Shown in pieces: positions 1 to 9,500 of a stretch of 64,000 bases of DNA; the first letter of the stretch is position 1, and each line of letters opens with the position of its first letter. The stretch covers positions 1 through 64,000 of the forward strand of contig NZ_JADBGR010000018.1 of the NCBI RefSeq assembly GCF_014892515.1, in the 5' to 3' direction. A program made the position numbers and the translations under genes. The notes beneath the pieces are model-generated. The model had not been told where the DNA came from and did not search any database. It worked only from the letters and a program-made list of their open reading frames with translations. This DNA comes from Myceligenerans pegani (GTDB lineage: Bacteria > Actinomycetota > Actinomycetes > Actinomycetales > Cellulomonadaceae).

Positions 1-1
1 G

Positions 2-2713
2 CCGGGTGACTACACGGTGATCGGTACGGACGACGAGACCGGTACGCCGGCGGAGACTCCGCTGACGGTGACGCCGGCTCCTGTCGAGCCGACGATCACG
101 GTCGACCCGTCCGAGGTCGCTCCGGGTGAGTGCACGGTGGTGACCGGTGAGGGCTACACGCCGGACAGCACGGTGACGATCCAGCTCACCGACGCCGACG
201 GGAACCCGGTGGGTGACCCGATCACCGCTCCGACGGACGAGACGGGTGCATTCACCGTGGACCTGTGTGTTCCGGAGGATGCCGAGCCGGGTGACTACAC
301 GGTGATCGGTACCGACGACACGACGGGTACCCCGGCTGAGGCCCCGCTGACGGTGACGCCGGTGGACGGGATCACGCCGTCGATCACGGTGGACCCGACG
401 GAGGTTGCTCCGGGTGAGTGCACGGTGGTGTCGGGTGAGGGCTACACGCCGAACTCGACGGTGACGGTGCAGCTGACGGATGCCGACGGTAACCCGGTGG
501 GTGACCCGATCACGGCCGAGACCGACGAGAACGGCGCGTTCACCGTGGACCTGTGTGTTCCGGAGGACGCCGAGCCGGGTGACTACACGGTGATCGGTAC
601 GGACGACGAGACCGGTACGCCGGCCGAGACTCCGCTGACCGTGACCCCGGTCGAGGGGATCAACCCGACGATCGTCGCCGACCCGGACGTGGTGGCGCCT
701 GGCGACACCACGGACATCATCGGTGACGGGTACACGCCCGACAGCACGGTGACGATCCAGCTGGTCGACCCCGACGGCAACCCCGTCGGTGACCCGGTCA
801 CCGCCGCCACGGACGAGACGGGCAGCTTCGTGCTTCCCGCCGTCATCATGGAGGAGACCGAGCCGGGCGAGTACACCATCATCGGCACCGACGACACCAC
901 CGGCATCGCGGCGGACACGCCGCTGACGGTGACGCCGGTGGACGGGATCGACCCGACGCTGACGGTGGATCCGGACGAGGTCGCTCCGGGTGAGACCACT
1001 GACGTGACCGGTGAGGGCTACACGCCTGACTCGACGGTGACGGTCCAGCTGGTCGACGCCGACGGCAACCCCGTGGGTGACCCGATCGAGGATGTTCCGA
1101 CGGACGAGAACGGCGTGTTCACCACGCCGCTGACCGTTCCCGAGGACGCCGAGCCGGGTGACTACACCGTGGTCGGCACGGACGACACCACCGGTATCCC
1201 GGCGGAGGACGCGCTGACGGTGACCGATGGTGACGGTGGTCCGGGTGAGATCGACCCGACGCTGGCGGTCGACCCGTCCGAGGTCGCTGCGGGTGACTGC
1301 ACCGAGGTGACCGGTGAGGGCTACACGCCGGACTCGACGGTGACGGTCCAGCTGACGGACGCCGACGGCAACCCCGTGGGCGACCCGATCGTGGCCGAGA
1401 CCGACGAGACCGGTGCGTTCACCGTGGACCTGTGTGTCCCCGAGGACGCCGAGCCGGGCGACTACACCGTCGTCGGCACCGACGACACCACGGGCACCCC
1501 GGCGGAGGACGCGCTGACGGTGACCGATGGTGACGGTGGTCCGGGTGAGATCGACCCGACCCTCACGGTGGATCCGGACGAGGTTGCTCCGGGTGGGACC
1601 ACTGACGTGACCGGTGAGGGCTACACGCCCGACAGCACCGTGACCGTGCAGCTGGTCGACGCCGACGGCAACCCGGTGGGTGACCCGATCGAGGACGTTC
1701 CGACGGACGAGAACGGGATGTTCACCATCCCGCTCATGGTTCCGGAGGACGCCGAGCCGGGTGACTACACCGTCGTCGGCACCGACGACACCACCGGTAC
1801 CCCGGCGGAGGACGCCTTGACGGTGACCGACGGGGACGGCGGAGGCGGCGACGCCTGCTCCAACCCGGCCCTGTTCGCCACGACCGAGGTCGTGACGGTC
1901 GGCGACGACGTGCTCGTCACCGGCATGGGCTTCGAGGCCGGTACCGAGGTGGAGCTGCAGCTCCACGGTCCGGACGGGGAGCCCCTGGGCGACCCGGTCA
2001 TGGTCACGGTGAACGACCAGTGCGGGTTCCAGGTGACCATCACGGTGCCGGAGGGCTCGGACCCGGGTCTGCACGAGATCATCGCCACGCCGGAGGACGG
2101 CAGCGACGGTGCCTCGGTGCCGATCGCGGTCTGCGGTCCGGAGGGTGTCGCTCGTGCGCTGGACGCGTGGTTCGAGCACGGCACGGTCGAGCCGGGGGAC
2201 AGCCAGACGTTCTACGCGTCGGGCTTCGACGCCGGTGAGGTCGTCGTCGGGATGATCCACTCGTCGCCGATCGCCCTCCCGGGCAAGGCGGCGGACTCGG
2301 ACGGCGTCGTCAGCTGGACCTTCACGGTTCCGGCCGGCTTCTCCGCCGGCCCGCACCTGGGCATCGCGACCAGCACGGTCCACGGTGACCACGCCATCGC
2401 CGGCTTCGAGGTCGTCGTGCACGACGGCAACGGCGACGGAGACGGCAACGGAGATGGCGACTGCGAGTGCAACGGCAACGGTGACGGCGGCAACGGGGAC
2501 GGTAACGGCTCCGGCGACGGCGACAACGGTGACGGCAACGGGCACGGCAACGGCACGTCCGGCAACGGCAACGGCACGTCCGGCAACGGGAACGGCGGCG
2601 GACAGCTCGCCGCGACCGGATCGGACGCGTCGATGCTCGCGGCGATGTCGTTCCTGCTGCTCGCAGCGGGTGCGGTGCTGATCCGGCGGAGGCAGGTGAT
2701 GGCTCGCCGATGA
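2..2713 (+). CDS. Sortase-anchored Ig-like repeat surface protein, 5' end missing
   Basis: The frame is open to the window edge and begins inside a repeat, so the N-terminus and signal peptide are missing; 903 residues are visible. Six similar Ig-like repeats of 96-101 residues begin near nt 101, 389, 677, 965, 1268 and 1568, followed by two divergent Ig-like units (about nt 1850-2410). A Gly/Asn/Asp linker follows, then LAATG (nt 2606-2620), a hydrophobic segment and an Arg-rich tail. This is a cell-wall sorting signal, and the LAXTG form fits class E sortases of high-GC actinobacteria. Repeats 1, 2 and 5 carry a Cys pair (GEC...DLC) that repeats 3, 4 and 6 lack together, which suggests one disulfide per Cys-type repeat. 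The likely role is a stalk or adhesin on the cell surface; the ligand is unknown. Two tandem hairpins close the gene. Confidence 0.85.
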   Translation, partial: PGDYTVIGTDDETGTPAETPLTVTPAPVEPTITVDPSEVAPGECTVVTGEGYTPDSTVTIQLTDADGNPVGDPITAPTDETGAFTVDLCVPEDAEPGDYTVIGTDDTTGTPAEAPLTVTPVDGITPSITVDPTEVAPGECTVVSGEGYTPNSTVTVQLTDADGNPVGDPITAETDENGAFTVDLCVPEDAEPGDYTVIGTDDETGTPAETPLTVTPVEGINPTIVADPDVVAPGDTTDIIGDGYTPDSTVTIQLVDPDGNPVGDPVTAATDETGSFVLPAVIMEETEPGEYTIIGTDDTTGIAADTPLTVTPVDGIDPTLTVDPDEVAPGETTDVTGEGYTPDSTVTVQLVDADGNPVGDPIEDVPTDENGVFTTPLTVPEDAEPGDYTVVGTDDTTGIPAEDALTVTDGDGGPGEIDPTLAVDPSEVAAGDCTEVTGEGYTPDSTVTVQLTDADGNPVGDPIVAETDETGAFTVDLCVPEDAEPGDYTVVGTDDTTGTPAEDALTVTDGDGGPGEIDPTLTVDPDEVAPGGTTDVTGEGYTPDSTVTVQLVDADGNPVGDPIEDVPTDENGMFTIPLMVPEDAEPGDYTVVGTDDTTGTPAEDALTVTDGDGGGGDACSNPALFATTEVVTVGDDVLVTGMGFEAGTEVELQLHGPDGEPLGDPVMVTVNDQCGFQVTITVPEGSDPGLHEIIATPEDGSDGASVPIAVCGPEGVARALDAWFEHGTVEPGDSQTFYASGFDAGEVVVGMIHSSPIALPGKAADSDGVVSWTFTVPAGFSAGPHLGIATSTVHGDHAIAGFEVVVHDGNGDGDGNGDGDCECNGNGDGGNGDGNGSGDGDNGDGNGHGNGTSGNGNGTSGNGNGGGQLAATGSDASMLAAMSFLLLAAGAVLIRRRQVMARR

Positions 2714-2720
2714 CGAACCG

Positions 2721-2757
2721 GCCGGATCGCTGACCGCGCGCCGGTCAGCGATCCGGC
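2721..2757 (+). terminator. Hairpin terminator 1 after the surface protein
   Basis: Perfect 16-bp inverted repeat (2721-2736 with 2742-2757) and a 5-nt loop, starting 8 nt after the stop codon. There is no long T tract, as is common in GC-rich actinobacteria. Confidence 0.8.
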
Positions 2758-2773
2758 TACCTCGAGATAGCGG

Positions 2774-2811
2774 GACCGGCCCGGCGTGACGCAAGTCGCG
2801 CCGGGCCGGTC
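2774..2811 (+). terminator. Hairpin terminator 2 after the surface protein
   Basis: Perfect 13-bp inverted repeat (2774-2786 with 2799-2811) and a 12-nt loop, in tandem with the preceding hairpin. It shows that the GTG at 2786, inside the stem, cannot be the start of the next gene. Confidence 0.75.
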
Positions 2812-2869
2812 CGTGCCGGAAGATCGTGGAGGCAGGGGGTCTCACCAGCGACTTTCAGGGGGTAGCAGG

Positions 2870-4258
2870 GTGCCGGATCAGAGCAGTGCACGACGGCGGT
2901 CGTGGCGGGGTCAGCGGGGGATCGTGGCGGTGATGGCGGTGTGCCTCGTCGCCATCGCGGCGGTGGTCGTCACGCTGCTGGTGGTCTCAGCCGGGCCCAC
3001 CACGGGGGGCGAGCAGGTGCCGCGAGGTGCGTCGGTGTCGTCGTCGACGGTCGAGGAGCCCGACTGCGCCGGGAGCGAGCCGATCGCGCAGACCCTCAGC
3101 AGCGGCTCGACCTGGACGATGTGCTGGCGCGTCGACCACAACACCGGCCTGGTCCTGGAGAACGTGAGCTTCGCCCCGGCCGGCCACGAGCCGATGCAGG
3201 TACTCGCCTCGCTCACGATCGGGCAGCTCGAGGTGCCGTACGACACCGGCCTGCGCAACACCGAGGACATCACGGCGCAGGGGTTCGGCGGGCGATCGAT
3301 GCTGACGCTCAACGAGCGGTCGTGCGGCGGGGAACGCGTGACGGCGGACCTGCCCGTGATCGGCGACGGCAGCGTCGGCGGTGTCGAGACGCGCGAGGTG
3401 CTCTGCCGGGAAACGGTGGACGGGGGCATCGCCTACCACGCGACCGGCGACGAGCCCGGCGCCGAGTCTCTGGTGGAACGGCGGACGGACCTGCGGCTGT
3501 CGACCGTGTCGAAGGTGGGCTGGTACGAGTACGTCACGCAGTACACGTTCGGCGCGGACGGGTCGATCACCCCGGAACTCGGCGCCACCGGAGACCTCTC
3601 ACCGGCGGACTACACCGACGACGCGCACGGCTGGGCCATCGGCGAGGGCGACCACGACCACGCGGCCAGCCACTCCCACAACGTGGTGTGGAAGGTGCAC
3701 TGGGCGCTCGACGGCCGGGGCGGGCAACGCGTCGACCAGTACGACGCCGAGAACACCGGCGAGATGGGGCCGAGGTCCCGGGTGGTGTCCGGCGGGCTGG
3801 AGCGGATCGGCCGCGAGGACACGCGCACGATGCAGAACCGCCGCTGGTGGCGCGTGGTGAATCCCGAGCGCCTCAACGACGACGGCCACCCGGTCAGCTA
3901 CGAGATCGACCTCGGCGCGTCGTCGTCGTTCACGTTCACGCGCGACGACGGACACGAGCACGGCGGCTACGACATCGCGTTCACCCAGGCGAAGGAGTGC
4001 GAGCTGTTCGCGACCGCGAACCGGGACGGGCACTGCGGTCGCGGCGTCCCGGACTACGTCTCGGACCAGCAGGAACTGGACGACGTCGTGTCCTGGGTCG
4101 CGGTCGGGTTCCACCACGTGCCGCGGGACGAGGACCAGAGCCCGATGGACTCCCACTGGCAGGGCTTCACGATGATCCCGCGGGACGTCACAGCCACGCG
4201 GCCCGACGTCCCACCGGAGCGCGAGGACGTGAACGGCAGCCCACCGCCGGCCGAGTAG
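2870..4258 (+). CDS. Membrane-anchored copper amine oxidase-like protein
   Basis: A 462-residue protein with a short basic cytoplasmic N-terminus, one hydrophobic segment (about residues 18-40) and a large extracytoplasmic domain. The domain resembles the catalytic domain of copper amine oxidases (Pfam Cu_amine_oxid), which oxidise primary amines to aldehydes with release of H2O2. Family-like landmarks are NTGLVLENVSF, the VPYD segment, a candidate cofactor tyrosine (Tyr219), the copper-type HSH pair (His268, His270) and a late His in VGFHH (His415/416). It is odd that the usual Asn before the topaquinone Tyr is Trp (GWYEY). The start at 2870 is chosen because AGGGGG lies 7 nt upstream and the earlier in-frame GTG sits in a terminator stem. 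The gene is monocistronic between hairpins. Family assignment is fairly sure; oxidase activity is not. Confidence 0.7.
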   Translation: MPDQSSARRRSWRGQRGIVAVMAVCLVAIAAVVVTLLVVSAGPTTGGEQVPRGASVSSSTVEEPDCAGSEPIAQTLSSGSTWTMCWRVDHNTGLVLENVSFAPAGHEPMQVLASLTIGQLEVPYDTGLRNTEDITAQGFGGRSMLTLNERSCGGERVTADLPVIGDGSVGGVETREVLCRETVDGGIAYHATGDEPGAESLVERRTDLRLSTVSKVGWYEYVTQYTFGADGSITPELGATGDLSPADYTDDAHGWAIGEGDHDHAASHSHNVVWKVHWALDGRGGQRVDQYDAENTGEMGPRSRVVSGGLERIGREDTRTMQNRRWWRVVNPERLNDDGHPVSYEIDLGASSSFTFTRDDGHEHGGYDIAFTQAKECELFATANRDGHCGRGVPDYVSDQQELDDVVSWVAVGFHHVPRDEDQSPMDSHWQGFTMIPRDVTATRPDVPPEREDVNGSPPPAE

Positions 4259-4289
4259 GCGCCCCTCTCGTGCGAGGGTCCGTCCCGAC

Positions 4290-4337
4290 CACGAGCCTGC
4301 CGCGCAACGCCCGGGAGCGGGGCGCGGCAGGCTCGTG
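4290..4337. terminator. Bidirectional hairpin, copy A of a dispersed element
   Basis: Perfect 16-bp stem (4290-4305 with 4322-4337) and a 16-nt loop, between the convergent amine oxidase-like and peroxidase genes. The left arm and loop resemble sequences at 38618 and 63411, also between convergent genes. Confidence 0.8.
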
Positions 4338-4363
4338 CCGGCGACGGAAGCCTCGTGACCGGG

Positions 4364-4846
4364 TCAGCGGGGGAGATGGGACTCGATCGTCTCGACGACC
4401 TCCGGGGCGTCCGGGACCGTCTGCGGGGTGAAGCGGCGCACCTCCCCGCCCGGCAGGACGAGGAACTTCTCGAAGTTCCAGCGCACGCGGCCCGAATGGC
4501 CGTCCGCGTCGGCGGTCTTCTTCAGCTCGGCGTACAGCGGGTGCGTGTTGCGGCCGTTCACCTTGATGCGGTCCACCACCGGGAAGGTGACGCCGTACGT
4601 CGTGGAGCAGAACTCGGCGACCTTCTCGTTGCTGCTGAGCTCCTGGAAGAACTGGTTGCTGGGGAACCCGATCACGGTGAACCCGCGCTCGGCGTAGGTC
4701 TTCTGCAGCTTCTCGAGCGCCGTGTACTGCGGGGTGAGGCCGCACCGGGACGCGACGTTGACCACGAGGACGACGTCGTCGGCGTGGTCGGCGAGCGTGG
4801 TCTCGCTGCCGTCCATCCGCCGGAAGGGAATGTCGTAGAGGCTCAT
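4364..4846 (-). CDS. Glutathione peroxidase-family thiol peroxidase
   Basis: A 160-residue cytosolic protein of the GPx/BtuE family, which reduces H2O2 and organic hydroperoxides; bacterial Cys-type members usually take electrons from thioredoxin. It has the peroxidatic Cys35 in NVASRCGLTPQY, the conserved Gln65 in FPSNQF, the WNFEKF motif with the active-site Trp and Asn, and a candidate resolving cysteine Cys80 in EFCSTTYGVTFP. Length is normal for the family. A CAGGAT box ends 6 nt before the ATG, so the mRNA may be leaderless. The gene converges on the amine oxidase-like gene. That enzyme would make H2O2 outside the cell, so a shared role in peroxide handling is possible but not shown. 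Confidence 0.93.
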   Translation of the reverse strand: MSLYDIPFRRMDGSETTLADHADDVVLVVNVASRCGLTPQYTALEKLQKTYAERGFTVIGFPSNQFFQELSSNEKVAEFCSTTYGVTFPVVDRIKVNGRNTHPLYAELKKTADADGHSGRVRWNFEKFLVLPGGEVRRFTPQTVPDAPEVVETIESHLPR

Positions 4847-4904
4847 GCGTCCATCCTGGCATCGGGGGGCTCGGGTCCGTAACCGGATCGGTGGTCGGGC
4901 CCAC

Positions 4905-6203
4905 CTAGCCGGAGGCGGCCGCCGCGAGCTCGGCCTGGAAGGCCGCGATGTCGCCTCCGTCCTCCTGCACCTGGCGGTTGAACCGCGTCGTCGCCTCCGT
5001 GATCGCGTTCAGATGGGCGACGGGGATCGCGGCTCCGTGCGCCATCGAGGAGACGATCGTGTCCTCCTGGAAGGACTTGATCGCCATCTTCTGGTACTCG
5101 GTGAATTCGTTCTCGTCGATGTCCGAGCGGGCCGGGATCGCTCCCTTGACCTTGTTGAACCTGATCTGGGCCTCCTTGGACCCGATGGTCTCCAGCCAGG
5201 CCTTCGCGCTGTCCTCGTCCAGGATCCCGGCGGACAGGGTGAACGAGTCGGCGAGGAAGTCGAACGTGCCGGCGCTCCCCGGGGAGGGGACCGCGAGATA
5301 GTCCTCGCCGAACTCCTGGTTCGAGTTGTCGAAACCGCTCACGGCCCAGTCCCCCATGACGTTGAACGCGGACTCGCCGTCGATGACCCGCTGGGTCGCC
5401 AGGTCCCAGTCGAGGTCCATGCGGTCGGTGTTGGTGTACCCCAGGATGGTCCGGAAGTCCTCGAGCGCCGCGGTCACCTCGGGGCCGTTCCAATCGGTGG
5501 TGCCTTCCCAGAGGCCGGTGTACGCCTCGGCGCCGAGGCTTCCGAGCAGCACGGTCTCGAAGAGGTGGACCTGCGTCCACGTCGTGCCGACCGCCAGCGG
5601 CGCCTCCATCCCGGCCTTCCTCAGCTTCTCCAGGTCGGCGATGAAGTCGTCGATGCCGTCGTACCGGCCAGACGGGTCGATATCGTTTTCCGCAAGCACG
5701 GAAGGATTCACCCACATGACGTTCGCCCGGTGGATGTTCGAGGGGATCGAGTAGATCTTCCCGTCGTCGGTGGCGAGGAGCTCCATCAGGCCCTCCGGGA
5801 ACACGTCCGTCAGCCCGAACTCCTCGTAGAGGCCGGAGACGTCCTGGATGTACCCCTGCTCGATGTAGTCCTGCAGCTCCGCGCCCGCGTGGGCGACGAA
5901 CGTGTCGGGCGGGTCCTGGTTCTCCAGGCGCGACTGCAGATGCTCCTTGGCCGCGCCGCCGCCACCGCCCGTGACACCGTCGTCGACGAAATCGATTTCC
6001 GGATGTTGCTTCTCGAACACCTCGACCAGGGTGTTCAGGCCTTCGTTCTCCGCGCCGGTGGACCACCACGTGTAGACGGCCACGTCCTGGTGGGTGTCGA
6101 TGGACGGGGTGGCGTCGCCGGTGCCGGCGGCGCATGCGGCCAGGGCCGTGCCGAGCAGGGTGGTCGTCGCGAATGTCGCGGTCGTTCTTCGGGTGAGGTG
6201 CAT
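4905..6203 (-). CDS. ABC-transporter sugar-binding lipoprotein
   Basis: A 432-residue extracellular solute-binding protein of the carbohydrate family 1 type (MalE/UgpB-like). The N-terminus is a lipoprotein signal: basic residues, a hydrophobic stretch and a lipobox LAAC, giving a Cys anchored in the outer leaflet. The mature start VAVYTWWSTGAENEGLN is typical of the family, as are GDWAVSGF and the aromatic C-terminal half. The ATG at 6203 is preferred because the signal peptide begins there, with AAGGA about 13 nt upstream; longer in-frame starts would add nonsense sequence. No permease or ATPase gene is adjacent, so the transporter parts lie elsewhere. It is divergent from the GH59-like enzyme and may import its sugar product. 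Confidence 0.9.
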   Translation of the reverse strand: MHLTRRTTATFATTTLLGTALAACAAGTGDATPSIDTHQDVAVYTWWSTGAENEGLNTLVEVFEKQHPEIDFVDDGVTGGGGGAAKEHLQSRLENQDPPDTFVAHAGAELQDYIEQGYIQDVSGLYEEFGLTDVFPEGLMELLATDDGKIYSIPSNIHRANVMWVNPSVLAENDIDPSGRYDGIDDFIADLEKLRKAGMEAPLAVGTTWTQVHLFETVLLGSLGAEAYTGLWEGTTDWNGPEVTAALEDFRTILGYTNTDRMDLDWDLATQRVIDGESAFNVMGDWAVSGFDNSNQEFGEDYLAVPSPGSAGTFDFLADSFTLSAGILDEDSAKAWLETIGSKEAQIRFNKVKGAIPARSDIDENEFTEYQKMAIKSFQEDTIVSSMAHGAAIPVAHLNAITEATTRFNRQVQEDGGDIAAFQAELAAAASG

Positions 6204-6541
6204 CGTGTTCCGGGGTCCTTCGTCATTGAGGGCCGGTGCGCCGGTCCGGACGGCGATGTCCGGGCGCACGAGACGCTGATGCGCCCCGAGAGTAGCGGAC
6301 GCCCGGATCCGGCTGTCAACTTCGCCGAGACGGGGCGACGCCGGTCCGGCCCACCATCTCTCGGACGGACCGCGCCTGCGCGTCGAAGCGATCACTATCG
6401 ATCATTCTGTTGACCGGAACGGTCACGACGGCCTACTTTCTGATCGGGAGAGCGAGCAGGGTTCCCGATATGCGATCAGAAACGATCACCGATGATCGCC
6501 GCTCTCCGCGCCAGACCAGTCAAAGACGACGGAGAGCACTC
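6204..6541. promoter_or_regulatory. Divergent promoter region with candidate operators
   Basis: This 338-nt gap separates the divergent binding-protein and glycosidase genes and holds no credible gene. It contains the perfect inverted repeat TGACCG-GAA-CGGTCA (6411-6425), and gcgatca (6472-6478) paired with tgatcgc (6493-6499). CGATCA/TGATCG words recur around 6389, 6399, 6441, 6473 and 6483. Such symmetry fits LacI-, ROK- or GntR-type sugar repressors. Which repressor binds cannot be read from the window, as none is encoded next door. GGAGAG at 6531-6536 is the ribosome-binding site of the glycosidase. Confidence 0.55.
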
Positions 6542-9500
6542 ATGTCACGTCCCCATCGCCGCAGGGGCAGGCCCGCCGCTGCGGTCGCAGTCCTCACACT
6601 CGCCGCGGGTGGCCTGCTGTCCCCATCGGCCGCCGCCACGCAGACCACGGCCACCGGCACGCCGTCGGCCGTCGCGACCACCGGCACCGCACCCGGCTCG
6701 GGCGCCGGCCCCGAGCTCCGCATCGACGACCCGTCGATCGACTGGCGCGAGCTCGTCGTCGACGGCGACGACGTCGAACGACGTGCGGACGGCACGCCCT
6801 ACAACGTGTTCGGTGGCTTCGGCTCGGTGTCCTGCAACAACACCGGCAAGCTGCTCCTCGACTACAAGGAGGAGAACCCGGACGCCTACTGGTCGATCAT
6901 GCGCCTGCTCTTCGACCCGGTCGACGGCGCGGGCCTCGCACACATCAAGGTCGAGCTGGGCGCGGACTCGAACACGTCGTCGGGCGCGGAACCGGCGACC
7001 AAGCGCAGCGCCGACGAGCCGGCCAACGTGCTGCGGGGCGCCGGCTTCCACTTCATCGCCGACGCGCTGTCGATCAACCCGGACATCGAGACCGAGGTCC
7101 TCCGCTGGGCCGAGCCGTCGTGGACCGGCAACGACTGGACCAAGCGCTACCAGTGGTACAAGGAGACGATCGACGCCGCGTACGACACCTACGGCGTCGA
7201 GCTCGGCTGGGTGAGCCCGTCGCAGAACGAGGTGCGCCGCGACACCTACCAGGACGCCGAGCTCGACTGGACCGTCCAGTTCGCGAAGTGGCTCGAGCGC
7301 GACGCGGCCGCCGACGACGCCCGCTTCGACTACTCGAAGATCAAGATCGTCGCGCTCGACTCCTACCGCGAGGGCGACCGGATCGCCGGCAAGATCCTCG
7401 CGGACCCCGAGGCGCTCGAGCAGGTCGACGCGCTCGGCTACCACTACGACATCGTGGGCGGCCCCAACGTCACGCGCCTCAACAAGGAGTTCGGCAAGCC
7501 GATCCTGTACTCCGAGGGCGTCGCGCCGATGATCGACCCGCAGTACCGGGTGAACGCCGAGCCCGCGCGCGGCGGGATCGGCGGCACGGTCGGCGCCGTC
7601 GACATCGCGGACCGCTTCATCAACGCCTACCGGTGGAGCGGGGCGGGCGACGACCCCGCGCACATGACCACGTTCCTGTTCCAGCCGGCCGTCAGCGCGA
7701 TGTACGAGGGCCAGCAGTACTCGCCCAAGCACCTGATCCGGGCGTCGGACCCGTGGTCGGGCTACTGGGAGGGCGACATCGGCATCTCCACGGTGCGCCA
7801 CTTCCACCAGTTCGCGGAGCACGGCTGGGAGTACATCGAGGGCGCCACCGGCGGCGACGGGACCAAGGGCGACGGCGGCACCAACGTCGACACCTCGACC
7901 CGCACCGTCATGACTCTGCGCACCCCGGAGAGCGCCGCCGGCGAGCCGGAGTTCACGCAGGTGCATGCCAACAACACCGCGACGCCGCGGTACTTCGAGG
8001 TCAAGGTCGCCGATCTGGGCGAGGGCGGCCGACCGCTCCACGCGTGGGAGACCACGGGCCCGGAGGCCGGCGAGGCGTACGACGCCGACTACTTCCAGAA
8101 CATCGGCCACTACGCACCCGTGCGCACCGAGACGATCGACGGCACGGAGCACGACGTCTACCGCGTGAAGGTCGAGCCGTACTCGATCCTGACCCTGTCC
8201 ACCCTGCGGCGCGGCGTCGACGGCACCACGCGGGAGTACACGCCGGGCGACTACGCGTCCGAGGCGGAGGACGAGATCCTCGGGCTGCCCTACCGCGACG
8301 ACTTCGAGTACCGCGGCTACCGGAAGACCGTCGTCGGCGGGGAGCGGATGTCGTACGTGGAGCGCCGCGGCGGGATGCCGCGGTACACGGCGGACCAGGA
8401 CGGCGCGTTCGAGGTGATGCGGACCGGTCGCTGGTGGCACCGCAACAACGTGCTGCAGCAGCAGATCCACGCCGAGAACCGCGGCTTCACGTGGAACGTG
8501 TGGGGCGACGGGCGGCAGGACGTGCTGCAGTCCGCCACGCCGTCGACCGTGCTGGGCGACCACCGGTGGGCCGACTACACCGCGAAGATCGACTTCCGGC
8601 TGGACGACGTGGTGCGGGACGCGAGCCTGCCGAACTTCGCCGGTCTCGGCGTGCGGCAGGTGTACGCGCGCGGCGGCGACCAGGCGACCTACGCGACGCG
8701 TGTCCACGCCGACGGCCGGTGGGAGCTGCGCAAGCTCGACACCGTCGTCGCGTCGGGGACGCTGGACGGGTTCGACGCCGACGAGTGGCACACGCTGTCG
8801 GTCCAGGCGCGCGAGAACGTCATCACCGCGCGACTGGACGGTGACCTGCTGAAGCAGTGGGTCGACCCGGCGGCCAACCCGGTGCTCGCGGGCCGCGTCT
8901 CGCTCGTCAGCGGCTTCTACAACACGCGGTACGACGACCTCGCGATCACGCCGATCAGGGGCCAGGCGTGGAAGTCCGAGAAGCTGGACGACTCGGACGC
9001 GCGCGTGTCCTACCCCGACGGCGCGCGCTTCGCGCAGTCGAGCTTCACCCACTTCAACCGGACCCTGCACGTGCTCTCGGAGGGCCAGTCGGTCGAGCTC
9101 AACTTCACGGGCACGGGCCTGAACCTGTTCGGTGCGACGGGCGCGGCGACGGTCGAGGTCGAGATCGACGGGCGCGCGCCGCGGACCGAGCAGGTGGGTG
9201 CCGCCGGCACGCGCGAGACGTCGTACTGGTTGCGCGGCCTGCAGCAGAAGCGGCACACCGTGACGGTGCGGGTGGTCAGCGGGACGTTCACGCTCGACGG
9301 CATCGACGTGCTGTCGGGCGGGGCGAAGGTCCGCAAGGTCTCGCCGGAGGACCGACCGGTCGCCCTGGTCGAGCCGGTCTCGCGCGCGGCGACCGCCGTC
9401 GGGCAGGCGCCCGATCTGCCCGCGACGGTGGCCGCGACGTCGGAGGCCGGGACGACCATCTACGCCGCGGTCGACTGGTTCGTGCCCGAGGGCGCGTTCG

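Noticed and set aside
2430-2600. RTX-type calcium-binding repeats in the Gly/Asn/Asp-rich part of the surface protein
   Set aside because: The GGxGxDxUx nonapeptide is absent. The segment reads as a flexible linker before the sorting signal.
2786-2869. Earlier in-frame GTG for the amine oxidase-like gene
   Set aside because: It lies in the stem of the second terminator hairpin. The encoded residues look non-coding, and 2870 has a good ribosome-binding site followed by a membrane anchor.
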